A stretch of DNA of 64,000 nucleotides from Christiangramia flava JLT2011 (GCF_001951155.1 NZ_CP016359.1:3124001-3188000), one strand, 5' to 3'; numbered from the stretch's first letter, positions 26,482-35,333 are shown. The notes: generated by a model not told the origin, from the sequence alone. Program-made: numbers and translations.

Positions 26482-27189
26482 TTAGTTATTAACATCTACG
26501 GTAAAATTTGATGTGGTTCCCGAATTGACAAATAAAGTGTCATATTTTGTAGTTTGAACATTGTCAATCTCTCTAATAACTTCAATTATCACAGGTTGAT
26601 TCCCTGCGATCTCAATTAATTGATTACTCTCAAATTCATTAGACCATCCTCTATTAATCCCGCTAATAGATTGAGAATAGCCTGGCGGTTTTACAAATTC
26701 AAAGTTTATAAAAAAACTGTTATTTGTTTGAATATCTTCTAAATTTAATATTGTCAAATTTAAGAATGCTTTTTTCGGAATGTTATGGTTACGAACTAAT
26801 GTGGTATCACGTTTTATCTGGAAAACATCTATTCCATTTAGGTCAGCCCTGATAAAATTATCGCCATTAAGTTCATCGTAATACATTCTATAAACACCAT
26901 CTTTTAATTCGTCATCTCGAATGTAAAAATTAAAATAAAATTCGCCATTAGAGTTGGTTCTCGTCATGGCTTTTGTTCTTATAGTTCCTGATCCTAAACT
27001 TGAATTGTCCCAAACAACAGTAATTTTATGATTAGAAATTGGAGTTGTTCCATTATCTGTCATTAATTTCCCTATAATTTCCGTACAATCTATTTCGCAA
27101 TTTTGACTAATCAAGTCATCTTCTTTCTTTGTGCAACTCTGTACAAGTATGACGAAAAGAATAATTAATAATTTATAGATTTTCTTCAT
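26482..27189 (-). CDS. Lipoprotein with carboxypeptidase-regulatory-like domain (cassette gene)
   Basis: A 235-residue protein with a lipoprotein signal (LIILFVILVQSCTKKEDD) and a mature domain starting EIIGKLMTDNGTTPISNHK. Its beta-strands (TRTNSNGEFYFNFYIRDDEL) resemble the carboxypeptidase regulatory/transthyretin-like domains common in Bacteroidota envelope proteins. There is no catalytic domain. Role unknown. Confidence 0.6.
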   Translation of the reverse strand: MKKIYKLLIILFVILVQSCTKKEDDLISQNCEIDCTEIIGKLMTDNGTTPISNHKITVVWDNSSLGSGTIRTKAMTRTNSNGEFYFNFYIRDDELKDGVYRMYYDELNGDNFIRADLNGIDVFQIKRDTTLVRNHNIPKKAFLNLTILNLEDIQTNNSFFINFEFVKPPGYSQSISGINRGWSNEFESNQLIEIAGNQPVIIEVIREIDNVQTTKYDTLFVNSGTTSNFTVDVNN

Positions 27190-27209
27190 ACGTTCAAAAA
27201 ATTAGTGCC

Positions 27210-27337
27210 AACGGCTGCGATTAACGCCAGTGTGCGGAAATTAGCACGCGGAGTAGTCGGCTTGTTGTTTTGTAGTTTGGAGTTCTAAGTTATTATTTTT
27301 CCTGGAATGCCGCATATTGGCTTCGTTAATCGCTGTT
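27210..27337 (-). repeat. attC-like site A11 (type 3)
   Basis: A 128-bp element of a third family: AACGGCTGCGATTAACGCC, AGTGTGCGGAAATTAGCACG, GAGTAGTCGGCTTGTTG, GGAGTTCTAAGTTATTA, GCCGCATATTGGCTTCGTTA, then ATCGCTGTT. Arms GCGATTAACGCCAGTGTGCGG and CCGCATATTGGC(...)GTTAATCGC pair over about 19 bp with extra bases. A15 belongs to the same family. Confidence 0.9.
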
Positions 27338-27345
27338 GTGGCCAG

Positions 27346-28296
27346 TTATATCTTATATCGAGTTTTGTTTTTATCACCAATCTTTTTGAATAAATTTTGT
27401 TCCACACCTTTCTTTAGATCTCTACTTGCCGTTGCTCCGGAGATATCTTTGAAAACTTCCATATAATCTTTTCTGGTAAATTCTCTCTTATTTAGAGATA
27501 AGAAATATTCCAATCGGTCTTTTTCAGTCAGAGTTCTATTAGTGAAATTGAGCAATTCTTCTAGTGATTTATCAATCACTCCTAGCATATATTCTATAAA
27601 TGCTGTCGAGTTTCCAGCTTTATCACTATCTGATAATGCAGAATAATATTTTTCCTGGTCATTGCTAATTAATGTCTCGAAAGGCAGATATTCAAATACA
27701 GGATATTTTTGCATTAAAATTAATGTTTGCCACAATCTGCCCATTCTTCCATTTCCATCTAAAAATGGGTGAATGAATTCCATTTCATAATGAAATACAC
27801 AGCTTTTTACCAATTCAATTTCTTCTGATATCTGTAAATACTCGAATAAATCTTTCATTAAGAAAGGTACATTTTGATAGGGTGGAGCATAATGTTCTAC
27901 TGCAGAACCTTTCATTATTCCAACACCTTGTTTTCGGTATTTTCCTGCATCATCTATTAGGTTTTGCATTAGATCTTTATGACATTTCAAAAATGATTTT
28001 TCATTAAATGGATCATAATTTTCTAGGTGTTCATAAATCTCAATTGCATTTAAAACCTCTTTTACATCTTTCTTCGGACCGATAATTCTTTTGTTTTCTA
28101 AAAGTGCAGTTATCTGTTCTTCAGTCAATGTATTTCCTTCAATCTTTAACGAAGAATGAATTGTTTTAATCTTGTTCTCTTTTCTTAATTTAGGAGAAGG
28201 TTTATTCAGATAAGTTGCATTAATAGCTCCTAATTTCTCAGAAATTGAAGTTATAATTCTTAAGATTTTTGCGGTAATCTCGTATGGAGGTTTCAT
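27346..28296 (-). CDS. Fic-family protein with inhibitory motif (cassette gene)
   Basis: A 316-residue protein with the catalytic Fic motif HPFLDGNGRMGR (residues ~189-200). The upstream class II-type inhibitory helix motif SLKIEG fits [S/T]xxxE[G/N]. A C-terminal winged-helix-like region follows (FTRKDYMEVFKDISGATASRDLKKG). Fic enzymes mostly transfer AMP to target proteins; the inhibitory Glu holds this subclass inactive until released. The longer frame begins at a TTG; the ATG at 28294-28296 is preferred. Possible stress, toxin or defence role. Confidence 0.88.
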   Translation of the reverse strand: MKPPYEITAKILRIITSISEKLGAINATYLNKPSPKLRKENKIKTIHSSLKIEGNTLTEEQITALLENKRIIGPKKDVKEVLNAIEIYEHLENYDPFNEKSFLKCHKDLMQNLIDDAGKYRKQGVGIMKGSAVEHYAPPYQNVPFLMKDLFEYLQISEEIELVKSCVFHYEMEFIHPFLDGNGRMGRLWQTLILMQKYPVFEYLPFETLISNDQEKYYSALSDSDKAGNSTAFIEYMLGVIDKSLEELLNFTNRTLTEKDRLEYFLSLNKREFTRKDYMEVFKDISGATASRDLKKGVEQNLFKKIGDKNKTRYKI

Positions 28297-28377
28297 TTTG
28301 ATAGTATCATTTGATATTATCAAAGGTAAAATCAATTTATCTCAATTAAAAGGAAAATCACGATTATAATTGGCCAC

Positions 28378-28386
28378 AACGGTCTC
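28378..28386 (-). repeat. attC-like site A12, left fragment
   Basis: AACGGTCTC, the end of the attC core split off by IS-B copy 1. The rest of the site continues at 29610. It directly joins the Fic cassette end (inverted GTTGTGGCCAATTATA). Confidence 0.85.
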
Positions 28387-28416
28387 CTTTACTTTGTTTT
28401 CTATCTTAAGAGAGAA

Positions 28417-28553
28417 CTAAGGGGAGAACTATAACGGTCTCTAGTTTCAGTCCTATTAATCGTAAGAGTCCCCTTAGCTTCTACTAATGTTGCGAAGAAC
28501 TAATTGGAATACCAGGTCTATTAGGACCCGTTAAAGGAGATAGTTTCCGCAAC
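28417..28553 (+). ncRNA. Predicted bridge RNA of IS-B (copy 1)
   Basis: Hairpin 1 is closed by CTAAGGGG (28417-28424) and CCCCTTAG (28470-28477). It holds AACGGTCTC (28433-28441), identical to the left target flank, and TAATCG (28457-28462), which pairs with the right flank CGGTTA allowing one G-U. Hairpin 2 is closed by GTTGCG (28489-28494) and CGCAAC (28548-28553). It holds TTGGAATAC (28504-28512), identical to the element's right end, and TAAAGG (28532-28537), complementary to CCTTTA at its left end. This is the left/right target-guide and donor-guide layout of IS110 bridge RNAs. Confidence 0.85.
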
Positions 28554-28576
28554 TTCATTTAACTGATTTTAAAGAT

Positions 28577-29572
28577 ATGAAAAATTGCGAGTTAGCCGTA
28601 GGGATCGATGTATCCAAAAAGACTTTAGATGTTTTTATTCATAATCATAGTAAACATCGGGTATTCGATAATACAAAATCAGGCTATATTTCCCTTATCA
28701 AATGGGTTGGTAAATTCTGCGATAATGAAAAATCAGTTTTATACTGTTTTGAGCATACCGGGAATTATTCTTTAAAGCTGGCGATCTTCATGCAGACTAA
28801 CGGTTTAGTGTATGTGCAAGAGAATCCAATCGTGGTTAAAAGATCTTCTGGATTAGTGAGAATGAAAACTGATCGTGTAGATGCAGAACTGATTGCCAGA
28901 TATGCCTGGTTGCACCGGGAAGAGTTAGAGTGCAGTAGCATTCGGGATGAAGCCTTATTAGAGCTGGGTAGACTTTTAAGTTTAAGGGATCAGTTAGTTC
29001 GAAATCGTTCAGGACTTATGGGTACTTTAGAAGAGCTGAGCGGCCTTTTATCGAGTCCGTCAACAGATGTAAGCTGCAAAAGCTTAAAGCACACGATCGC
29101 TTATTTAAGCAAGCAAATTCTGAAACTGGAAAAGCAGATTGATCAGTTATTGAAACGAGAAGAAGATCTGGGGAAGAACTACAAACTTCTGACCAGCCTG
29201 AAAGGCGTAGGACGGATTCTGGCCTGCCAACTACTGTATCACACCTGTAATTTTGAACGTTTTAGTAGCTGGCGGCAGTTCTCGAGTTACTGCGGAACAG
29301 CACCCTTCGAGCACAGTTCAGGAACCAGTGTATTTAAACGAGCTAAAGGACATCCCCTGAGTGACCGAAAAATGAAAAGTCTGCTGAGTATGGCCAGTGT
29401 ATCAGCGATCCAGCATGATGGAGAATTACGAGCATATTACCAGCGAAAAGTGGCAGAAGGAAAGCCGAAAATGATTGCCTTGAATAATGTTCGAAACAAG
29501 TTGTTATCTAGAGTATTTGCGGTGATCAAACGAGGCACACCCTATGTTGATTTGTGTAAATATGCCGCATAA
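28577..29572 (+). CDS. IS-B transposase (IS110 family), copy 1
   Basis: A 331-residue protein. The N-terminal DEDD RuvC-like domain has GIDVSKKTLDVF, YCFEHTGNYS and KTDRVDAELIARYA. A coiled-coil linker covers ~150-195, and the C-terminal transposase domain has SLKGVGRILACQL, YCGTAPFEHSSGTSVFKRAK (Ser region), MKSLLSMASVSAIQ and MIALNNVRNKLLSRVFAV. It is only distantly similar to IS-A's enzyme, so the two are separate IS110 lineages. All four copies are identical at protein level, implying recent spread. Confidence 0.95.
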   Translation: MKNCELAVGIDVSKKTLDVFIHNHSKHRVFDNTKSGYISLIKWVGKFCDNEKSVLYCFEHTGNYSLKLAIFMQTNGLVYVQENPIVVKRSSGLVRMKTDRVDAELIARYAWLHREELECSSIRDEALLELGRLLSLRDQLVRNRSGLMGTLEELSGLLSSPSTDVSCKSLKHTIAYLSKQILKLEKQIDQLLKREEDLGKNYKLLTSLKGVGRILACQLLYHTCNFERFSSWRQFSSYCGTAPFEHSSGTSVFKRAKGHPLSDRKMKSLLSMASVSAIQHDGELRAYYQRKVAEGKPKMIALNNVRNKLLSRVFAVIKRGTPYVDLCKYAA

Positions 29573-29609
29573 AATTGTTTAAAAATAGCTTGGATTTGAT
29601 CTTGGAATA

Positions 29610-29723
29610 CGGTTATCGCCAGTTGGCGGAGTAAGGGACGCGGATTTGTCGGCTTAGTATTGGTTTGTTGGTCAAGTTAATTATTTTCTTTCTAACGCTA
29701 CCGCTTATTGGCGATGAACCGTC
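29610..29723 (-). repeat. attC-like site A12 (type 2), body between IS-B and IS-A
   Basis: This attC body carries an IS at both ends: CGGTTATCGCC at 29610 follows IS-B copy 1, and GATGAACCGT at 29714-29723 precedes IS-A copy 2. The middle is AGTTGGCGGAGTAAGGGACG, GTTGGTCAAGTTAATTATT, GCTACCGCTTATTGG. Neither end has a complete core, so this site should be unable to recombine. Confidence 0.9.
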
Positions 29724-29767
29724 TTAAGTTTAATTTCTCTAAATTTTGATAGTTAAACAGAAAGAAC

Positions 29768-29888
29768 AAAAGAGAGGAATAAGATTACATGAACCGTGGG
29801 AACTAGAGATTCCGTCAACAATGATAATCCCCTCTCTTTTCTACTTTAATTTCGTTTAGTTCTGTGAGACCTGGATCTCGTTTTTAAG
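29768..29888 (+). ncRNA. Predicted bridge RNA of IS-A (copy 2)
   Basis: Same sequence and guide layout as the copy at 21395: ATGAACCGT at 29789-29797, AACAA at 29817-29821, TTAGTTCT at 29856-29863, TTAAG at 29884-29888. Confidence 0.78.
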
Positions 29889-29891
29889 TCG

Positions 29892-30896
29892 ATGAAAACC
29901 AAAGTAGCTGTTCTTTCCAATCATTCTCTTATGGATAAAATTAAACATTTTTACGGAGTAGACATTAGTAAATCATTCTTTGATGTAGTAGATCAAGATG
30001 GAAAGCACGATCAATTCTCCAATGACGTAAAAGGCTTTAAAGGCTTGCTGAAGTTCCTCAAGAATGACAGCCTGGTAGTAATGGAAGCCACTGGTTATTA
30101 TCATTATAGATTAGCCCAGTATTTATATGAGAAAGGTATAACGGTATCGGTTGTGAATCCACTTTCGGTCAAGCGTTTTATTCAGATGAGACTCTCCAAG
30201 ATCAAGACCGATAAGAGTGATGCCAAAGCCATCTGTGAATATGCACAGGCTACTAAAGTTCCATTGTATACAGCCAGGAATGCCGTGCAGGCAGAGTGTT
30301 TGCAGCTACTAAGTCTTCAGGATCTTTATTTGAAACAACGCACTGCTGTTAAGAATAAGATCCATGGGGAGAAAGCTCTCGGTACGCCTTCAAAGATTGT
30401 CACTCGATCTCTGAATCGTTCGCTAAAGCAATTAGAGAAGGAATTAGCCCAGATTGAGACCAAGCTAGAATCCTTAGTTAGAAAAACCCAGGAAAAGCAA
30501 CTGGAGCAATTAACTAGTATTCCAGGGATGGGAAAGAAGACGGCGATGCTCTTAATAGTTCTTACAGATGGATTTACCAGTTTTGAGAATGCCAGGCAGC
30601 TTTGTTGTTTTACCGGGATCACTCCAACGATCAGGCAATCCGGAACCAGTGTAAGAGGACGCAGTCGAATAAGCAAGGTCGGGAATCGAAAGCTTCGGAA
30701 TCTACTATTTATGTGCAGCTTCACTGCTTGCAAAACCAACAAGGCCTGCAGGGAAATTTATGAGCGGATTGTAGAGAAAGGTAAGAGTAAGAAACTGGCA
30801 CTAATAGCCGTTTGTAATAAGCTCCTGAAGCAGGCATTTGCCATCGCCAAATCAGGTAGTTTTTACCAGGAAAATTATATGTCCAAATTAGCTTAA
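29892..30896 (+). CDS. IS-A transposase, copy 2
   Basis: Identical at protein level to the transposase at 21519-22523 (334 residues, DEDD domain plus C-terminal serine-containing transposase domain). It lies between its predicted bridge RNA and a 28-bp 3' tail. Confidence 0.95.
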   Translation: MKTKVAVLSNHSLMDKIKHFYGVDISKSFFDVVDQDGKHDQFSNDVKGFKGLLKFLKNDSLVVMEATGYYHYRLAQYLYEKGITVSVVNPLSVKRFIQMRLSKIKTDKSDAKAICEYAQATKVPLYTARNAVQAECLQLLSLQDLYLKQRTAVKNKIHGEKALGTPSKIVTRSLNRSLKQLEKELAQIETKLESLVRKTQEKQLEQLTSIPGMGKKTAMLLIVLTDGFTSFENARQLCCFTGITPTIRQSGTSVRGRSRISKVGNRKLRNLLFMCSFTACKTNKACREIYERIVEKGKSKKLALIAVCNKLLKQAFAIAKSGSFYQENYMSKLA

Positions 30897-30974
30897 AAGG
30901 ACTTGGATTTTACCTTAGTTCTTTGTTGTAAACTGGGCCATTTACGTAATTTAGTTTTTATTTTGACTGTTAGA

Positions 30975-33629
30975 CTATAATTTATATCCAATGGTAAACA
31001 TAATTATCCTAGGTAAGATATAGGTTCGATTATCTGAAATGATGTAAGAAGAGAAACTATTGCGACTTTTAAATTCAACATCAAATAGATTTTGTGCTTC
31101 CACTTCAAAACTCCACGCGCTGTTACCTTTGTTATAATATAGAGAAGTATTGGCAATTTCGTAATTGTTACTCAGATTTAAATCTTTGTTTTTATACCTA
31201 TATGCTGTATAATCAAATGAGAAAATAAAGCCTTTCCAAAAATCATAATCAACATTTAAGAAAGGTTCATTGGTAATAAACTTCGATTTTCTTCCACTTA
31301 ATTTATAACTGCCGAAAATTTGGCGAAAACCCAGCTCAATGATTGGGAAATTATCAAATAATGCTTTACCCGAAATATTGTAAGAAAAATTAGTGTTTGT
31401 ATTTTCGACTAAATTACTGTTTACTATTTGTTTATATCTCGAAGCATTATAACGTGTTCCTCCTCGAAAGTCGATTTCGCTAATTTTTTTACTTAATCTA
31501 CCATAAATACTCCATCGAGTTTCAGGGTCTTGCAGCAGAATAGGTATTATACTCTGGTTTATACCTTCATAGTTTACCGAATTCACAACTCCCTGAACCT
31601 GCTGGGTATAATTTGCGACTGCATAATATTGAAAGCCCCTGTAAGTACTGAATTTATTAAATCGGAATTTAAAATTATGGCTTAATCCGTTTTCAATATT
31701 TTCATTTCCTTGAGCAACACTATTGTAGGTACGTAGATAATATCTACTGGCAAATTGTGGAGCATCAGAAAATGAGGATTTAAGCTGATATTCAAATTCA
31801 AAGTCCTTGGTCTGGCTGAGTTTAGCTTCAGCCCGCAGACTTGGTAAAATCAGTATTTTATTTTTTGTGACAAGATCCGCCTGGCTAACTTTCCAACTAT
31901 ATTGATGTAAATATGACCCCTGATCAAATGAAAAGATCCCCAACTGAAACTTATAGTGTAATCCTAAGAATAAATCGTTCAGAGTAAAATCCAAATCATT
32001 TCCAAAATTATCATTTGAGAAATCATTAAAACTTCCATCATCTAGATTTTGATATTCATGAGTTTGAAATTTATTGTTTAGGTAGGTATTACCTAGTGTC
32101 GTGTAAATGTGATGATTCTTGTTAAGTACCCAATAATGCTTAAAAAATGCATTAAACTGATTATTTTTAACCCTTTTTTTTTGATTTATTAAATATACAG
32201 GTTGCTCTACAATTGGAACCAGTCCCTGCAAAATGGGATCTGAAGTTTCCCATAAGATCTCTGGCAACCGTTTTTCAAAAGTATAATTAACAGCAGCAGA
32301 AAAAGTATGCTCCTTTGAGGATTTTCTGTGCCATTCTATGCTTTGGTTAAAAAAAGATCCTCTGACATCTTCATTGGTTAAAAATGTATTGTTTAATGAA
32401 TCTACAACTGAATTTATTCGTTTCTTATACTTGTTGTCCGTTCTCTTAAACAGGCTTTTAAAATACCATTGATCAGTCAGGTTTGGTAAATATACCGCTT
32501 GGATATTACCGATTCCTATTACATTATCTATTGCGGATGAATTCTCACTAATTTCACTAAATGAATTATATCGATTTATAGCCTCCACAAACGTTTTTTC
32601 GTTTGTTTTAGAAAATAAGCCGTAAGCAGAAATATCCAATTTATTATTGACCTCCTGTGAAATATTTAAAGCCCCAAATTGCCTCCTGCTCTCTACAACA
32701 TCTTGGCTCTCCAGAAACTGCGTAAAATCAATATTTGAAGAGTTTAAATCTGTGCTCCCCTGATTAAAAACGGAATTCAACCCTCCTTTAAAGTTAAAAT
32801 ATTGCTCATAAGTTAGTACCTGTTCACGTATGTTGTTTAGATTACCAATAACATTTAGGTTAGTCTTAGGGCTGTAATAAAAAAGATTCCCATGTGCCCT
32901 GTAAAAGTCTTTATTACCTTTGCCAGCCTCAACATCTCCAAAGGCGAAATTCTTCTTATCTTCTTTAAGTTTGACGTTCATAGCCATTTCTTTGCTGTCA
33001 GAAACATTCTTCAAAAAAGCGACTTCATTGTAATTATCAAGCACTTCAATCTGATCTATTGCATCTGCTGGGATATTTTCAGCAGCTAGTTTAGACCCGC
33101 CTCCAAAAAACTTTTTATTTTCTACTAGCATGACTGTGACCTCTTTACCTCGCACCCTGATAGTACCATCTCTATCTACTTCTACTCCCGGCAATTTTTT
33201 AAGAATATCTTTAAGTTTACGTTCTTCACCTGTCACCAACTTGTCGACATTATAAACTATTGTATCTTCTTTGACAACAACCGGCATCTCGATAAGTACT
33301 TCTTCAAGTCCCTCTGCTTTGGGATTCAGTACGATATCTTTGCTCATATTTGCGGACGGTTTTATTTCGAAACTATTGGGCTCAAATCCCATAAAACTTG
33401 CTGTAACGGTGTAGTATATATTTTCTAGCTGCAAGCTGAATTTTCCGTCATCTCCGGTAATAGCAAATTTTAGTTGTTTTAAGGAATCTCTTGGCTCTGC
33501 TATAAGGTTGGCACCTGCGAGAGGGTTATTCAAACTGTCAGTAACCTTACCTGTTAAGGACCTTTGAGAAAAGGCTTCAAATGGAATAAATAAAAATAGT
33601 AGAAGGAATATAAATATCCTGTAAATCAT
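30975..33629 (-). CDS. TonB-dependent-receptor-like outer-membrane protein of the GLPGLI pair (cassette gene)
   Basis: An 884-residue protein with a signal peptide (~1-21, ending AFSQ). A carboxypeptidase-regulatory-like domain covers ~22-105 (SLTGKVTDSLNNPLAGANL, FSLQLENIYYTVTASFMGFE). A plug-like domain covers ~120-220 (KDILKKLPGVEVDRDGTIRV), and a long outer-membrane beta-barrel ends in FTIGYKL. No TonB box is evident. Such proteins commonly lie beside GLPGLI proteins, as here (23 bp downstream of it). It is far larger than usual integron cargo, yet the cassette's ends match (GTTGTAAACTGGGCCAT and inverted GTTGTAAACAAGGCCAT). Confidence 0.85.
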   Translation of the reverse strand: MIYRIFIFLLLFLFIPFEAFSQRSLTGKVTDSLNNPLAGANLIAEPRDSLKQLKFAITGDDGKFSLQLENIYYTVTASFMGFEPNSFEIKPSANMSKDIVLNPKAEGLEEVLIEMPVVVKEDTIVYNVDKLVTGEERKLKDILKKLPGVEVDRDGTIRVRGKEVTVMLVENKKFFGGGSKLAAENIPADAIDQIEVLDNYNEVAFLKNVSDSKEMAMNVKLKEDKKNFAFGDVEAGKGNKDFYRAHGNLFYYSPKTNLNVIGNLNNIREQVLTYEQYFNFKGGLNSVFNQGSTDLNSSNIDFTQFLESQDVVESRRQFGALNISQEVNNKLDISAYGLFSKTNEKTFVEAINRYNSFSEISENSSAIDNVIGIGNIQAVYLPNLTDQWYFKSLFKRTDNKYKKRINSVVDSLNNTFLTNEDVRGSFFNQSIEWHRKSSKEHTFSAAVNYTFEKRLPEILWETSDPILQGLVPIVEQPVYLINQKKRVKNNQFNAFFKHYWVLNKNHHIYTTLGNTYLNNKFQTHEYQNLDDGSFNDFSNDNFGNDLDFTLNDLFLGLHYKFQLGIFSFDQGSYLHQYSWKVSQADLVTKNKILILPSLRAEAKLSQTKDFEFEYQLKSSFSDAPQFASRYYLRTYNSVAQGNENIENGLSHNFKFRFNKFSTYRGFQYYAVANYTQQVQGVVNSVNYEGINQSIIPILLQDPETRWSIYGRLSKKISEIDFRGGTRYNASRYKQIVNSNLVENTNTNFSYNISGKALFDNFPIIELGFRQIFGSYKLSGRKSKFITNEPFLNVDYDFWKGFIFSFDYTAYRYKNKDLNLSNNYEIANTSLYYNKGNSAWSFEVEAQNLFDVEFKSRNSFSSYIISDNRTYILPRIIMFTIGYKL

Positions 33630-33652
33630 AAGCGGGAATTAGAATAGGAAGA

Positions 33653-34401
33653 TTATCGATTTTTAGCAGAGAAAGACTTTTGCCTATCATCTTCCATTTC
33701 CTTAATGCGATCAAATGACTCCTGTTTCGTTATCACTTTAGCGTTTTTTTTCGGTCTTTCAATTTTAAATTCTTCAGATGGATTTAGGTTTATTTTTGTT
33801 GCAGTTAAAGTATATTCATTATCCTCGATTTGTAGAATTAATCCAGGTAAACCTTTGTAATTCTTGGGTCCAAAATTTAAAGGGATTTCTGGAGTAAACC
33901 AGGCAATCACATCCTTATAATAATAATATCCTTGCCTGCTATACAATTTCTCTTTTATGCTCGCTCTATAGCATTTATAATCTCCTATCATTTTAGTTTT
34001 GTTTGTTAGTTGCCAATCTAATTGTGGCTGAGATATATAACCCAAGGAGCGACTCATTTTAATAATAGTATCCGTCGCGTTGTTGGAATAATATGGGGTT
34101 GTACCAGCTCTACTCCCCATATAAAAGCCTTCCTGTTTTAAGGATGGTATATGCTGATAATAGGATTCGTTATTTTTAATTTTTAGGATAAACTCTTCAG
34201 GTTGTGAATTTGTCAAAGCCTTTACCAATGTTTGCTTGCTTGCCATTGGCATATCTTTCTTCTTTAGATCTACTAAAAACTATCTATAAACTTTTTGTTA
34301 ACGACTCCTTTGTAAGTAATTATTCCCGAAGAGTTTTGGGAAAATGCTTTGGAACAAAAAAATAGGAGAAGAATGAAAATGGTATTTCTTGAAAATCTCA
34401 T
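33653..34401 (-). pseudogene. GLPGLI-family protein, frameshifted in a T5 run (cassette gene)
   Basis: The N-terminal part starts at ATG 34399-34401 with a clear signal peptide (MRFSRNTIFILLLFFCSKAF, then SQ) and reads GIITYKGVVNKKFIDSF before a stop at 34273-34275. The remainder continues in another frame (LVDLKKKDMPMASKQ) and contains the family motif KGLPGLILQIED, ending at 33653. Adding one T to the T5 tract near 34275-34279 restores one ~249-residue protein. GLPGLI proteins are secreted partners of TonB-type receptors. Either a recent mutation, slippage or a sequencing error. Confidence 0.78.
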
Positions 34402-34548
34402 ACAAGGATTTTAGATTAGAATATTAAGTGTGCAGATAAATATAAAACTAAAATATTAGTTGAACTAAAAAATTAGTTAAAATTACATTTAAATTAATGT
34501 GAATAGTAATCGATGAGAAATATAAAATTATTTTATGGCCTTGTTTAC

Positions 34549-34674
34549 AACGGTTTGCGGTTATCGCAAGTTGCGGGAGTAGGGACGCGGACTTGTCGGA
34601 TTACCGTTTTGGTTCTTGGTTTCTAAAATTACACTTTTTCTACAATTACCCAGAATTTGAGATGAACCGCTGTT
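34549..34674 (-). repeat. attC-like site A13 (type 1)
   Basis: A 126-bp intact element: AACGGTTTGCGGTTATCGCA, GTTGCGGGAGTAGGGACG, TTGGTTTCTAAAATTACAC, CCCAGAATTTGAGATGAACC, GCTGTT. Not interrupted by an IS. It ends the ParDE cassette (GTTGGCAACTGTATTTTT) and abuts the start of the TonB-receptor cassette. A stretch of ~145 bp without a gene (34402-34548) lies between it and the GLPGLI start and probably contains that cassette's own promoter. Confidence 0.92.
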
Positions 34675-34703
34675 GGCAACTGTATTTTTTCACTGGATTT
34701 AGT

Positions 34704-34988
34704 TTAGATACTTTTTAAATCTTGTTTTCCAATAATTGTCATTATCTCAACAATATTATTTTCTATACGGTAGTAAATACTATCAGATCCGCATACACAT
34801 CTCCTATATCCAGGTTTTATAAAATCAACTGCTTCGAAAGTAAATGGTTGCTCAGCAATGAGATCAAAATATTCAAAAAATGTTTCGAAATATTTATCTG
34901 CTTGAGTGACTCCAAATCTTTTTACGCCAAATTGATGAATCCGAATTAAATCTTCTTTTGCGATGTTACTTAACTTATATTTACTCAT
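34704..34988 (-). CDS. RelE/ParE-family toxin (cassette gene)
   Basis: A 94-residue protein with the ParE pattern: YKLSNIAKEDLIRIHQFG, FGVTQADKYFETFFEYFDLI, PGYRRCVCGSDSIYYRIEN and VEIMTIIGKQDLKSI. It overlaps the preceding antitoxin by 8 bp. ParE toxins mostly poison DNA gyrase, though this was not shown for this branch. Unlike the other ParE in the array this copy is intact. Confidence 0.88.
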   Translation of the reverse strand: MSKYKLSNIAKEDLIRIHQFGVKRFGVTQADKYFETFFEYFDLIAEQPFTFEAVDFIKPGYRRCVCGSDSIYYRIENNIVEIMTIIGKQDLKSI

Positions 34989-35220
34989 TAAGTAAAGACT
35001 TTGATTTTGCTAAAATCTGTTCTTTACTGTCATTTGTAAACCCGCTTTTTTCAGCTTTTTCTAATTTACTTTTAATATAATTAATTTGAATTTGCTGATT
35101 TCTAGCTTGTCTTATTAGGTCATTAACCAATTCACTTTTACTTGAATATTCTTTACTCTCAATTTGAGATTTCAGCCACTCGTCATTTGGTTCTGTAAAT
35201 GAAATACTTTGTCTAGCCAT
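34981..35220 (-). CDS. ParD/CopG-family antitoxin (cassette gene)
   Basis: A 79-residue ribbon-helix-helix protein (MARQSISFTEPNDEWLKSQI, EYSSKSELVNDLIRQARNQQ) followed by a helical toxin-binding tail. The longer frame begins at a TTG; the ATG at 35218-35220 starts the typical strand. It is the first gene of the toxin-antitoxin cassette. Confidence 0.88.
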   Translation of the reverse strand: MARQSISFTEPNDEWLKSQIESKEYSSKSELVNDLIRQARNQQIQINYIKSKLEKAEKSGFTNDSKEQILAKSKSLLNE

Positions 35221-35294
35221 GATTGTTATGTTTGATGTAAAATTGCACCAAAATTGAATCAATAGCAAATATTTCGTGTGAAAATATTGTTGCC

Positions 35295-35303
35295 AACGGT
35301 CTC
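35295..35303 (-). repeat. attC-like site A14, left fragment
   Basis: AACGGTCTC split from its attC by IS-B copy 2; it abuts the start of the intact ParDE cassette (inverted GTTGGCAACAATATTTTC). Confidence 0.85.
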
Positions 35304-35333
35304 CTTTACTTTGTTTTCTATCTTAAGAGAGAA

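Larger units (their letters stand above)
28387..29609 (+). mobile_element. IS-B copy 1 (IS110 family, attC-targeting)
   Basis: An ~1223-bp element with a 190-bp 5' noncoding region, one transposase gene and a 37-bp tail. Its ends were set by comparing four copies that look identical and differ only outside. The left flank is always AACGGTCTC and the right flank CGGTTATCGC, the two halves of the attC arm. No terminal repeats or target duplication. Other copies start at 35304, 38369 and 41432. The exact end is ambiguous by one base (a shared C). Confidence 0.9.
29724..30924 (+). mobile_element. IS-A copy 2
   Basis: A second ~1201-bp IS-A inserted at the R''-side core of attC site A12. The left flank is GATGAACCGT and the right flank TGTTGTAAACTGGGCC, the 3' end of the TonB-receptor cassette. 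Same orientation as copies 1 and 3, as required by a non-palindromic target. Confidence 0.9.
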
